From Labilithrix sp. (GTDB lineage: Bacteria; Myxococcota_A; Polyangia; Polyangiales; Polyangiaceae): a stretch of 46,266 nt of DNA. The stretch spans positions 1 through 46,266 of the forward strand of contig JAHBWD010000069.1 in the NCBI GenBank assembly GCA_019637175.1. The letters run 5' to 3'. The position numbers and the translations under genes were made by a program. The notes beneath the pieces are model-generated. The model worked only from the letters and a program-made list of their open reading frames with translations, was not told the DNA's origin and searched no databases. Below, piece after piece: positions 25,268 to 33,780 of the stretch (the stretch's first letter is position 1; every line of letters starts with the position of its first letter).

Positions 25268-25810
25268 TCACCTCATCCCCGTGTGGAGCTCGTCGATGAG
25301 GGCGTCGAGCAGCTTGAGCGCCGTCCCGCTGGCGTTCTCTCCGCCGCTGCCCGTCTGGGTGCCGGTCGCACCCCACACGACCTTGCCGCTCTGGAGATCG
25401 AGCACCCGCATCGACAGCGCGATCGCCGGCTCCGCGTCGAGGCCGCTCTTGTAGCGCCACTCCTCGACGCTGCCCGTGATCGCGTAGTCGTACTTGTTGC
25501 CGCGCGCCCATTGGAGCGCCGCCTCGTAGCGCTGGCGATCGCTCGAGAGGAGCTGCGCGTCGTCGTCGGCTTGCGGCGGATACTTGTCGAGCTGCGCTAC
25601 GCCCTGCCGCCGGAGCAGCGTGTCGAGCATCGCCTCGACGCGCTCGCCGGCCTGCGGGGTCTCCGAATGGTTCTGCACCGGGAGGAGCACCCACTTCGCG
25701 CTGGCGCGCATCGATCCGCCGCGATGAACGCTCGTCAGCCGCGGATGGCACGAGACCGCCAGGAGCGCGGTCACGACGAAGAGCATGATTGACGACCAGC
25801 TTGCGCGCAC
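25268..25810 (-). CDS. pelC: PelC, outer-membrane lipoprotein ring subunit
   Basis: A 180-residue lipoprotein (signal ending LLAVSC). The sequence KWVLLPVQNHSETPQAGERV, YDYAITGSVEEWRYKSGLD and RVLDLQSGKVVWGA has the PelC/CsgG-like fold. PelC forms a dodecameric ring in the periplasm that guides Pel to the PelB channel. A strong AAGGAGG site six bases upstream fixes a GTG start at 25810. Length fits the family (172 in P. aeruginosa). It is followed by pelD after 4 bp. Confidence 0.95.
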   Translation of the reverse strand: MRASWSSIMLFVVTALLAVSCHPRLTSVHRGGSMRASAKWVLLPVQNHSETPQAGERVEAMLDTLLRRQGVAQLDKYPPQADDDAQLLSSDRQRYEAALQWARGNKYDYAITGSVEEWRYKSGLDAEPAIALSMRVLDLQSGKVVWGATGTQTGSGGENASGTALKLLDALIDELHTGMR

Positions 25811-26007
25811 CGAAGGCCTCCTTGTCCGTAACGGGATAAGGTGTGCACGCGTCAGACCGTCACGAGACGCAAGCCCTCTGTGAAGGCGGTGGCCATCAGC
25901 TTCGAACGTTTCGGACGAGCTCGGAACGTCGGCTCGCCGCACCGTCAAGGCGCGTTCACGTGACGAGATGCGCGCGCGCACGCTCACGCGTGCAAAGCTG
26001 CACCGGG
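25811..26007 (-). promoter_or_regulatory. 197-bp gap between pelB-C and pelC, with a strong ribosome site
   Basis: This is the only sizeable gap inside the minus-strand pel genes. It ends in AAGGAGG (25817-25823), the best Shine-Dalgarno site of the cluster. A TTGACG at about 25943-25948 read on the minus strand could be part of a promoter, but no convincing -10 partner was seen. The gap suggests pelCDEFG can be transcribed or translated apart from the pelB part. Confidence 0.4.
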
Positions 26008-28710
26008 TCAGAACGGCATCGTGTACGAGAGCGCGATCGCAGCGTTCTCCGCGTTGCGCACGCCGGCGATGCCGCGGTTGTAGAACACGACTGCGCTCGA
26101 ATAGCCGCGCCACGCGCGCACGCTCACGCCGCAGAGGACGTGCACGGCGCTGTCACCCGGGAGCAGGGCGCCGATCGCCGCTTCGCAGTCGTAGCGAGGG
26201 AACGGCGCGCGATCGGGGCGATAGCGTTCGCTGAAGTCGCCGCGTGAGAAGTGCACGACGCCGCCGATGAGCTGGAAGCTCGGCGGGAGCGCGCGCGCGC
26301 GGTCGACCCGCGCGGGGATCATCGCTTCGGCCTCGGCGGGGAGCCCCACGCGTGTCTCCCGATGCGACGCCTGGGCCTGCACGCCGATCGACAGGTGCGG
26401 CTCTCGCGCCAGGAGCTTGATCCCGGCCTCGCCCTCGGCGAGCGCTTCCCAGGCGAGGTGCTCGTATCGCCGGGTCTGATCTTCACGCCCCTCGATCTCG
26501 GCAGAGACGTACGCGCGAGGGAAGTCGTAGCGCAGCCCGATCTGCGCCGTGTTCCGCACCGCGATCACGCGGAGAAAGCTCGTATCGTCGATGCGCCCGC
26601 CGAGGCGCAGCCCCGTCGTGAGGCTGAGGCGCGCGAGCAAGAGGCGCTGATCGAAGACGCCGAGACGCGCCACGGGAGCGCTCGCCCCTTCGCGATAGAG
26701 CGCGCCGGCGCCGAGCTCGGTGACGCTCCGAGGCGACGACGTTCGCAAGAGCGCGATCGCGTCGGCCTCGTGGACCGCCGTGGGCAGCACGATCTGCCCG
26801 CTCCTGTCGGTCATTCGCGCCGCCGTCGCCTCGTACGTCACCCGCCCCCCGAGCGCGTCGTGCGACACCGAAGCGATCGGCCCCGCGACGTCGAGGCCGG
26901 TGACGTGGGCGTAGGCGCCTCCCGCGCGCACCTGAGGCCGATGACGTTCGCCGATGCCGTTCAGCTCCTCGCGTAGCGCAGGCTCGTCGACCGTGTTCGG
27001 CTCGCGCGCGAGGATCTCGGTGATCAGACCGCCGGCTTCGCGCTCGCGGTCGAGCGCGAGGAGCCCGTGGGCCCGCGCGTCGTTCGAGAGGAGGCCTGGA
27101 CGCGAGAGCGTCGCGCGGATCGCGGCGTGATCGTCGTCGAGGAGGGCGAGCGAGAGCCGATGCTTGCGAAACGCGGCGTCGTCGTTCGCGCCTCGCCCCG
27201 CGACGAACGGGCGCGCGTACTCGGGGCGATCGGTCGAGAGGTAGAAGTCTGCGGCGAGCTCGTCTTGGATCCGCGATCCCCGCTCTTTCCGCGCGCGCCT
27301 CACCAAGACGGACATCCAGCGGTCGGCGCGAGGCACGCCGGCGCGGTCGCGGAGCGCGGCGATCGTCGCGTCGACGAGGTGCACGTCGTCGTCGGTGCGA
27401 CGCGGCGCGCGGAGCCGCGCCGCCGCCTCGCTCTCCAAGCGCGCCACCGCGCGTCGCCGCACGTCGTTCGCGGCGCGCCCGTGACCGAGCTTGGAGAGCA
27501 CCTCCGAGAGATCGAGGAGAACGCGTGGATCGCGCGGATCGGCGGCGAGCTGCAATCGATGAAAGCGAAGCGCGTCTTCATATCGACCGACGCGAGCGAG
27601 GCCGAAGGCCATCGGCGCCCACAGCACCGGCTGTGATCGCGCGCTCGACGCCCACGCTGTGACCCGCGCGCGCACCTGTGCGTCGTCGTGACCGGCGAGC
27701 GCCGTCCACAGCACGTTGGCCCGCGCGACGGGATCGTCGGGAGAGAGCGCGAGGCCCGCCACGTACGCGCGATGGGCGCCGTCGAGATCGCCGAGCTGCC
27801 GCAGACAATCGCCGCGGAGCTGGAAGTAGTCGGGCATCTGATGGAGCGATCCCGGCTTGGCCTCCGCGGCGTCGAAGATCGCCTTGACCATCGGCCACTC
27901 GGACCGGCTCGCGCGGAGCTGCGCGACGAAGAGCACGGCGCTCGGCTCGTCGCGACGATGAAGCTCCTCGAGGGCGACGCGGTGCGCTTCGTCTGCCCGG
28001 TTCGCCCCCATGAGCAGCGTCGTCAAGCGGAGGCCAGCCCACGGCGCCGCGGGATCGAGGCGATAGACGTTCTCGTAGGCGACGAGCGCCGTGGCGTCGG
28101 CGTCGCGATCCCACGCGAGCGCGGCGAGATCGACCCAATAGAGCTTCGCGTCGGGCGGGACGCGCGTCCGCATCCTCTCGAGGGTGGCGTAGGCTCCGTC
28201 GAGATCGCCCGTGCGCGACAAATCGCGGGCGTAGGCGTGGGCGTCTTCGAGCGAGAGCGTGCGCTCGCCCTCGATCGCGATCAGCGCGCGCCAGACCTCG
28301 ACCGCCGCCCTCGAATCGCCGCTCCGCGCGAGGAGCCGTGCGAGGAGGCCCCGCGTCGGAAGCTCGCGGGGAAAGCGCGTGATGCGATCGCGAAGGAGCC
28401 CGGCTGCGCTCTCGGGCATGCCCGCGCGCTCGAACGCGTCGACGACGGCCGCGAGATCGGCGACCGTCGCGCTCTTGCCGCCCGATCGGAGCGCGAGCAA
28501 GCGCGCGACGAGCGGCTGGTCGCCGAGCATCCGCGCGATGCGCAGCGCGTTGCCGTAGGCGGAGTACTGCGCCGCGCCGGCCGCGCGCTCGGAGCCGGAG
28601 CGGGCCTCCGGTCGCACCATGTCGGCGCGGGCCGGCTCGGAGCGCGCGGGCCGCGTCACCGCCGCGGCGAGCACGAGGACGAACACGGAGGCGAACGAGC
28701 GTGAGCGCAC
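26008..28710 (-). CDS. pelB: PelB C-terminal part: periplasmic TPR domain plus outer-membrane beta-barrel
   Basis: A 900-residue protein from a GTG at 28710 with its own cleavable signal (SFASVFVLVLAAAVTRPARS). Residues about 40-560 are TPR repeats (for example LPTRGLLARLLARSGDSRAA and YFQLRGDCLRQLGDLDGAH). Residues about 600-900 alternate in beta-barrel fashion and end with an aromatic residue (IALSYTMPF), the outer-membrane sorting signal. It matches the C-terminal two thirds of PelB, the export porin. The membrane-anchored N-terminal part found in the P. aeruginosa protein (1193 residues) is absent, and a matching piece is encoded divergently at 32688-33773. The frame is open further upstream, but that is the antisense of the GH114 gene. 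It follows the GH114 gene by 32 bp. Confidence 0.92.
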   Translation of the reverse strand: MRSRSFASVFVLVLAAAVTRPARSEPARADMVRPEARSGSERAAGAAQYSAYGNALRIARMLGDQPLVARLLALRSGGKSATVADLAAVVDAFERAGMPESAAGLLRDRITRFPRELPTRGLLARLLARSGDSRAAVEVWRALIAIEGERTLSLEDAHAYARDLSRTGDLDGAYATLERMRTRVPPDAKLYWVDLAALAWDRDADATALVAYENVYRLDPAAPWAGLRLTTLLMGANRADEAHRVALEELHRRDEPSAVLFVAQLRASRSEWPMVKAIFDAAEAKPGSLHQMPDYFQLRGDCLRQLGDLDGAHRAYVAGLALSPDDPVARANVLWTALAGHDDAQVRARVTAWASSARSQPVLWAPMAFGLARVGRYEDALRFHRLQLAADPRDPRVLLDLSEVLSKLGHGRAANDVRRRAVARLESEAAARLRAPRRTDDDVHLVDATIAALRDRAGVPRADRWMSVLVRRARKERGSRIQDELAADFYLSTDRPEYARPFVAGRGANDDAAFRKHRLSLALLDDDHAAIRATLSRPGLLSNDARAHGLLALDREREAGGLITEILAREPNTVDEPALREELNGIGERHRPQVRAGGAYAHVTGLDVAGPIASVSHDALGGRVTYEATAARMTDRSGQIVLPTAVHEADAIALLRTSSPRSVTELGAGALYREGASAPVARLGVFDQRLLLARLSLTTGLRLGGRIDDTSFLRVIAVRNTAQIGLRYDFPRAYVSAEIEGREDQTRRYEHLAWEALAEGEAGIKLLAREPHLSIGVQAQASHRETRVGLPAEAEAMIPARVDRARALPPSFQLIGGVVHFSRGDFSERYRPDRAPFPRYDCEAAIGALLPGDSAVHVLCGVSVRAWRGYSSAVVFYNRGIAGVRNAENAAIALSYTMPF

Positions 28711-28742
28711 GTCGACGCAGGGTGGGCACGGCCCCGGGCCAG

Positions 28743-29798
28743 TCAATCCCAGAAGCACACCACCTTCTGCCCGCCGCTCTCGTCGCTGACGTACGGCGAG
28801 AAACCGCGCCTGCGCGCGCGTGTGAGCGCAGCGCGCGCAGCCCCTTCGTTCTTGCAGTTGCCGGCGTAGTCTTCGATGCCAATCCAGAACGGTCTCCCGC
28901 TCTTGCTCACGAGCCCCAGCTCGCTCCACGCGACGAGCTGCGCCTCCGCGGTCGCGTCGTACTGCGGCGCGTACACCTCTTCGTGCGCGATCCCGTCGAG
29001 CAGCGTCGGGAATGCGACGCCGCCCGTCATCCCGAGGCGCGTGACGTCGCTCGTCGCGTTCTGCATGACGATGAGGTGCTCGGGGAACTTCTCGCGCAAG
29101 AGCCGCACGAGATCGAGGCCGCCCTGACGGCACTGCGGCCCGCACGGTCCGTTGTTCCCGAGCTGCGCGTGCTCGAGGATCTCGAGGTTGTCGAGGTAGA
29201 AGCCGTCGACGCGTGCGGCGAGGCGCGGCGCGACGTGCTCGAGGATCAAGCGCTGGTAGTCGGTGTTGCTCGGATCCATCCAGGTCTCGTCGGGGTAGCC
29301 CTCGTAGCTCCCGCGCTGCGCGGCACGATTCGCCGCACACGAGAGGAGCGAGGGCGGCGAGGTCGACCAGTAGCTTCGAAAGTGCTCGCAGGCGCCGACG
29401 TTCATGTAGCTGAGGACGCGGTTCTTCCCGCCTGCGCGGAGCTTCTGGAGCTGCGCGTCGGTGAAGTGATTCGCGCTCGGGTCGGCGTCGATGTTGATGA
29501 TCCGAAACGTGCGCGCCACCCTCGCGAGATCGCCCATCTGCGAAGCGCTTCCATAGAAGGAGACCCACGGACCTGCCTGAGGAAAGCCGACGCCGCTGGT
29601 GATCGTGGTCGCGAGGCGCCGGCTGCTCTCCGGCGCGCTCTCTCCTGCGGTGACCGGCGCCGCAGGAGCAGCCTCCGGCGCGTCGTCGGCGCTCGCCCTC
29701 ACGAACGTGCCGGCGCGCGGCTTCGCCTGGGCGCATGCGATCGCGCCGGCGACGACCACCGCTCTCACGATCCAAGGCTCGAACGCGCGTCGCGGCAT
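28743..29798 (-). CDS. Exported GH114-type (endo-alpha-1,4-polygalactosaminidase-like) hydrolase
   Basis: A 351-residue protein with an N-terminal signal (IVRAVVVAGAIAC). The catalytic domain is of the TM1410/GH114 type: INIDADPSANHFTDAQLQKL, GKNRVLSYMNVGACEHFRSY, then the acid-rich strands DETWMDPSN and VDGFYLDNLEI, and a late IGIEDYAGNCKNEG. GH114 enzymes cleave alpha-1,4-galactosamine polymers, and Pel is an alpha-1,4 galactosamine/N-acetylgalactosamine polymer. This is therefore probably an extra Pel hydrolase besides the PelA domain. The ATG at 29798 with AGGT nine bases upstream is preferred to one at 29843, which would overlap the divergent promoter. It is the first gene of the minus-strand pel operon. 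Confidence 0.9.
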   Translation of the reverse strand: MPRRAFEPWIVRAVVVAGAIACAQAKPRAGTFVRASADDAPEAAPAAPVTAGESAPESSRRLATTITSGVGFPQAGPWVSFYGSASQMGDLARVARTFRIINIDADPSANHFTDAQLQKLRAGGKNRVLSYMNVGACEHFRSYWSTSPPSLLSCAANRAAQRGSYEGYPDETWMDPSNTDYQRLILEHVAPRLAARVDGFYLDNLEILEHAQLGNNGPCGPQCRQGGLDLVRLLREKFPEHLIVMQNATSDVTRLGMTGGVAFPTLLDGIAHEEVYAPQYDATAEAQLVAWSELGLVSKSGRPFWIGIEDYAGNCKNEGAARAALTRARRRGFSPYVSDESGGQKVVCFWD

Positions 29799-29854
29799 GT
29801 CACGTCGACCTAGCACCGCGCGCGCCAGGAACAGCGCGTGCAACCGCGGGCGCG
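29799..29854. promoter_or_regulatory. 56-bp divergent start region between the GH114 hydrolase and pelA
   Basis: The two pel operons start back to back here. The space is too short for two fully independent promoters without overlap, so coordinated control is likely. On the minus strand AGGT lies nine bases before the GH114 ATG. No clear -10/-35 or sigma-54 element was recognised. Confidence 0.45.
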
Positions 29855-32701
29855 ATGGTTCTTCGGACCCTCTCTCGCTCGCTGCTCACCGTCGCGATCA
29901 TGAGCTCGACGATCCCGTGCGCCGCCGACGAGCCGTCGCGATCTCCGTCGGGTCCTTCGACGGCGTTCTTCTACGGCAAGGACGTTCCTCCCGAGCTCCT
30001 CGCGCACTTCGATCGAATCGTCGTCGAGCCCGATCACGCGGCGACCGCGCCGTCTTCGCCTCGCGCGGAGCCGTTCGCGTACGTCGCCGTCGGCGAGGTC
30101 CACCGGAGCCGCGTCTGGTATCCGGAGATCCCGTCGGGGCTCTTCGTGGCGAGAAACACCAAGTGGGGCAGTGACGTGGTCGACACGCGCAGCCCGCGAT
30201 GGACCACGTTCCTCCTCGATCGCGTCATCGAACCGCTCTGGACGAAGGGCTATCGCGGATTCTTCCTCGACGCGCTCGACAGCTACGAGCGCTACTTCGT
30301 CGACGCGCAGAGCCGCGACCTCCACGCGCGGCAGATCGGCGCGCTCGTCGGCGCGATCAAGCGGCGTCACCCCGCCGCCAAGATCCTCCTGAACCGCGGC
30401 TTCGACGTCCTCCCTCACGCGCCCAAGGTCGACGGTCTCGTCGTCGAGTCGATGTTCTCGCGCTGCGACGTCGCCGGCGTCGCCTGCCAGCCGACGCCCG
30501 CCGTCGAGACGAAGGCGCTGCTCGAGCGCTTGCGCGACGTGCAGGTCCGCTGGCGTCTCCCGATCACGGTCGTCGACTACGCGCCGATGAAGGAGCGTGC
30601 GCTCCGTCGGACGATCGCGAGACGCATCATCGATCTCGGCTTCGAGCCGTGGGTCGCGACACCGAAGCTCGACGACGTGGGCGTCGGCAGGGTGGAGATC
30701 GTGCCGCGGCGCGTGCTGCTCCTCTACAGGAGCAACGCCGAAGGCAGCCTCGCGACGCACGACGCCAGCGTGCTCGTCGCGCCGATCCTCGAGTGGCTCG
30801 GGTACGCGGTCGACTACGTCGACGTGAAGAGGGCGTTGCCTGCGGGCAAGCTCGCGGGCCGCTACGCCGGCATCGTGACGCTCTTGCCCGAGGGCGTCGG
30901 CTCCCGCGCCGCCGACGGATCCTCCGGCGCGTATCGCGCGTGGCTCCTCGAGCAGATGGCGGCCGGGATCCGCGTCGCCTTCGTGGAGGGCTTCGGCTTC
31001 GACCCCGACGCGGCCTTCCTCGCGAAGCTCGGGCTCGCGCCAGCGCCGCTCACGGCCAAGGGGCCGATGCGCGTGAGCGCCACCTCGAGCTACTTCGGCT
31101 TCGAGGCGCCGGTGCGGCCGCGGCTCCGCGACCGCCCGCCGGTGCAGGTGAGCCGCGCCGACGTCCGATCGCTCTTGCGCCTGCAAGACGCGGACGACGG
31201 CGTCTGGGACGGCGCGGTCATCGGCGACTGGGGTGGCGCGGCGTTCATGCCCTACGTCCTCGAAGAGCGGCTCGAGCAGGAGCGTCGCTTCGTGCTCGAT
31301 CCGTTCACGTTCCTCCAAGACGCGCTCGCCCTCCCGCCGATCCCCGCGCCCGACGTGACGACGGAGGGAGGACGACGCATCCTCACTGCGCACGTCGACG
31401 GCGACGCGTTCGTGAGTCGCGCCGAGAGGCTCGGCGCGCCTTTCACCGCCGAGATCATGCTCGACGAGATCCTCACGCGGTGGCGCCTTCCACACACCGT
31501 CTCGATCGTCGAAGGCGAGGTCGGGCCCACCGGGATGTATCCGCACCTCAGCGCGTCGCTCGAGAAGCACGCGCGGCGCATCTTCGCGCTTCCGCACGTG
31601 GAGATGGCTTCGCACACCTACAGTCACCCGTTCGAGTGGGAAGACGCGGAGGCGGGCCTTCGCGAGCCGAAGCTTCCGCACCTCGCGATCCGCGGCTACC
31701 GCTTCGATCTCGAGCGGGAGATCGCCGGGTCGGTGGCGTACATCAACTCGCTCGCGCCGCCGGGCAAGCGCGTGAAGGTCTTGCTGTGGAGCGGCAACTG
31801 CTCGCCGAGCGCGCGCGCGGTGGCGCTCAGCCAGAAGCTCGGTCTCTTCAACGTCAACGGCGGAGGCGCGACGCGCACGCGCGACCTTCCCTCGCTCACC
31901 CGCGGCTCCGCCATGGGGATCCCCAAGAGCGACGGCGTTTACCAAGTGTTCGCGCCGGTGGAGAACGAGAACGTCTACACGAACGACTGGCTCGGGCCTT
32001 TCGACGGCTATCGCCACGCGATCGAGACGTTCCAGCTCGACGACGCGCCGCGCCGCCTGCGAACGATCACGATTTACTATCACTTCTACTCTGCGGCGAA
32101 GACGGCGTCGCTCCGCGCGCTGGAGAAGGTCTACGCGTGGGCGACGACGCAGGAGACGACGCCGCTCTACTTGAGCGAGTACGCCGCCAAGGTGCTCGCC
32201 TTCCAGCGCGCGACGCTGGCGCGCCGGCTCGACGGCGGCGACGCGCGCACGACCTGGGAGCTCGGCGAGCTCGGTGAGCTTCGCACGATGCGCCTCTCGC
32301 CGGCGCTCGGCGCGCCCGATCTGTCGCGCTCGATCGGCGTGGCAGGCGTGCGCGAAGTCTCGCAGGGCACCTACGCACACCTCACCGATGAACGTGATCG
32401 CGGCGTCGCCGTCCTCTCGCTCGTGAGGGGCGCTTCGCCGGCTTCGGCGTCGAGCGGCCCGCGCCTCGTGCAGGCGAACGGTCGCGCACGGAAATGGCGG
32501 GTGCGCGAGGGATCGCGCGCGTCGCTCCGCGTCGCCGGCAACGTGCCGCTCGATCTCGAGGTGGCGGCGCCGGCCCCGTGCGTGCTCACCACCAACGGCC
32601 AGCGGATCGTGGGCGCCGCGCGGAGCGCCGCCCGCGAGCTCGTCACGCGATTCCGTCTCTCGACCGACGACACAGGGGAGGCGACCGTTGAGTGCCGCTG
32701 A
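29855..32701 (+). CDS. pelA: PelA, periplasmic Pel hydrolase and deacetylase
   Basis: A 948-residue exported protein. Its hydrolase domain covers about 35-280, with FFLDALDSY (Asp139) and VDGLVVESM (Glu198) as likely catalytic acids. A Rossmann-like linking region lies at about 285-480. The polysaccharide deacetylase domain covers about 508-800, with HVDGDAF (Asp515, metal ligand Asp517) and SHTYSHPFEW (His587, His591). The 70-residue spacing from the second Asp to the first His agrees with the known P. aeruginosa enzyme. The C-terminus is a beta domain. PelA partly deacetylates Pel and can cut it. The ATG at 29855 is chosen because the signal follows. pelB-N overlaps its 3' end by 14 bases. 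Confidence 0.96.
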   Translation: MVLRTLSRSLLTVAIMSSTIPCAADEPSRSPSGPSTAFFYGKDVPPELLAHFDRIVVEPDHAATAPSSPRAEPFAYVAVGEVHRSRVWYPEIPSGLFVARNTKWGSDVVDTRSPRWTTFLLDRVIEPLWTKGYRGFFLDALDSYERYFVDAQSRDLHARQIGALVGAIKRRHPAAKILLNRGFDVLPHAPKVDGLVVESMFSRCDVAGVACQPTPAVETKALLERLRDVQVRWRLPITVVDYAPMKERALRRTIARRIIDLGFEPWVATPKLDDVGVGRVEIVPRRVLLLYRSNAEGSLATHDASVLVAPILEWLGYAVDYVDVKRALPAGKLAGRYAGIVTLLPEGVGSRAADGSSGAYRAWLLEQMAAGIRVAFVEGFGFDPDAAFLAKLGLAPAPLTAKGPMRVSATSSYFGFEAPVRPRLRDRPPVQVSRADVRSLLRLQDADDGVWDGAVIGDWGGAAFMPYVLEERLEQERRFVLDPFTFLQDALALPPIPAPDVTTEGGRRILTAHVDGDAFVSRAERLGAPFTAEIMLDEILTRWRLPHTVSIVEGEVGPTGMYPHLSASLEKHARRIFALPHVEMASHTYSHPFEWEDAEAGLREPKLPHLAIRGYRFDLEREIAGSVAYINSLAPPGKRVKVLLWSGNCSPSARAVALSQKLGLFNVNGGGATRTRDLPSLTRGSAMGIPKSDGVYQVFAPVENENVYTNDWLGPFDGYRHAIETFQLDDAPRRLRTITIYYHFYSAAKTASLRALEKVYAWATTQETTPLYLSEYAAKVLAFQRATLARRLDGGDARTTWELGELGELRTMRLSPALGAPDLSRSIGVAGVREVSQGTYAHLTDERDRGVAVLSLVRGASPASASSGPRLVQANGRARKWRVREGSRASLRVAGNVPLDLEVAAPAPCVLTTNGQRIVGAARSAARELVTRFRLSTDDTGEATVECR

Positions 32702-33773
32702 TCGCACGCGTCCGGTCTTCGGCGCGCCGCTGCTCTTGGGCTTCGCGTTCATGATGGGCGTCGTCTCGACCGTCGTCTTCCCCACCGCGCGCGAGTTCGC
32801 CGAGGCGCCGGCCAAGCAGCCGGTCGACGCGTACTCGATCGCCTACCTCAGGGTGCTCACGCGGGCGAACCCGCGCGACGCGCAGCTTCGCGCCGTCTAC
32901 GTGCGGCAGCTCGCGGCGCTCGGCCGTTGGGACGAAGCGCTCGCGGCGCTCGGAGCGGCTCCCGCCGATCCGAAGGCCGCGCTCTCCATGCGGACGCTGC
33001 GCCTCGATCTGCTCCTCGCCCGCGCGCGCGCGATGAGTGAAGGCTCGGCGTCGCGCGCGGCGGCGCTCGAGGGCGTTCACCACGAGGTTCGCGCGATGCT
33101 GGGAGACGCGCGCGGGATCGGCAGAGACCGCGTGCGCGACCTCGTGGGGCTCTCCCTCGAGCTCGAGGATCCGTCGCTCGCCGCGCGCTACTGCGTCGAG
33201 CTCGCCGAGCTCGAGACGGAGCCCCTGTCGCGCGCGGAGGCGCTCGGCGAGGCGGGCAAGTGGTTTCGCGCCTCGGGCGACGGTGCGCGCGCCGCCGAGC
33301 TCCAGCGGCGCGCCGCAGAGACGTCGCCCGATCCTGCGCGGAAGTCTCGCCACATGATGGCGGCGGCGGATACCCTCGAGGCGATGGAGCGTCCGTGCGA
33401 AGCCGCTGCGCTGCTCGCGCACGACGCCGGCGTCTCCAGCGATCGCGCGTTCGTTCAGCGCGCGACTGCGCTCATGACCTCGTGCGGCCGGGCGCGCGAC
33501 GCGAAGATCCTCGGCCGGCATCTCGTCGCCGTCGCGCCCGACGACAAAGCGGAGAGGCGGGCGCAGGTCCGTCGCGAGCTCGCGGCGGGCGATCCGGCGG
33601 GCGCGCTCGCGCTCCTCGGCCCGCTCGTCAAGAGCCATCCGAACGACCTCGAGCTGCGGGAAACGACGGCACGGGTAGCCGAATGGGCCGGACACCCGTA
33701 CATTGCGCTCGAGCATTGGGTGTGGCTGATCTCTCGCGGCAAGCACTCACGTTCTCCTCAGCCGGAGCTCTGA
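32688..33773 (+). CDS. Membrane-anchored TPR protein, probable N-terminal part of a split PelB
   Basis: A 361-residue protein from a TTG start, fixed by GGGGAGG seven bases upstream. It overlaps the end of pelA by 14 bases. One membrane segment (about 12-32, LLLGFAFMMGVVSTVVF) is followed by helical repeats (TRANPRDAQLRAVYVRQLAA, GDGARAAELQRRAAETSPD, GDPAGALALLGPLVKSHPND). It ends with WAGHPYIALEHWVWLISRG, typical of the start of PelB TPR arrays. In P. aeruginosa PelB the same N-terminal anchor leads straight into the TPR and barrel. Here that remainder is a separate secreted protein (26008-28710). Together they total about 1260 residues, near one PelB. The call as PelB-N rests on position and layout. 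Confidence 0.8.
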   Translation: MSAADRTRPVFGAPLLLGFAFMMGVVSTVVFPTAREFAEAPAKQPVDAYSIAYLRVLTRANPRDAQLRAVYVRQLAALGRWDEALAALGAAPADPKAALSMRTLRLDLLLARARAMSEGSASRAAALEGVHHEVRAMLGDARGIGRDRVRDLVGLSLELEDPSLAARYCVELAELETEPLSRAEALGEAGKWFRASGDGARAAELQRRAAETSPDPARKSRHMMAAADTLEAMERPCEAAALLAHDAGVSSDRAFVQRATALMTSCGRARDAKILGRHLVAVAPDDKAERRAQVRRELAAGDPAGALALLGPLVKSHPNDLELRETTARVAEWAGHPYIALEHWVWLISRGKHSRSPQPEL

Positions 33774-33780
33774 TGATCTG

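Noticed and set aside
28711..29775. Upstream open extension of the PelB-C frame (to 1255 residues)
   Set aside because: It is antisense-frame sequence over the GH114 gene, Arg-rich and motif-free. The signal peptide at 28710 marks the true start.
29810..32815. A 1001-codon open frame antisense to pelA
   Set aside because: It is the low-stop mirror frame of a GC-rich gene. It is Arg/Glu/Val-rich with no domain, while the plus strand encodes a clear PelA.
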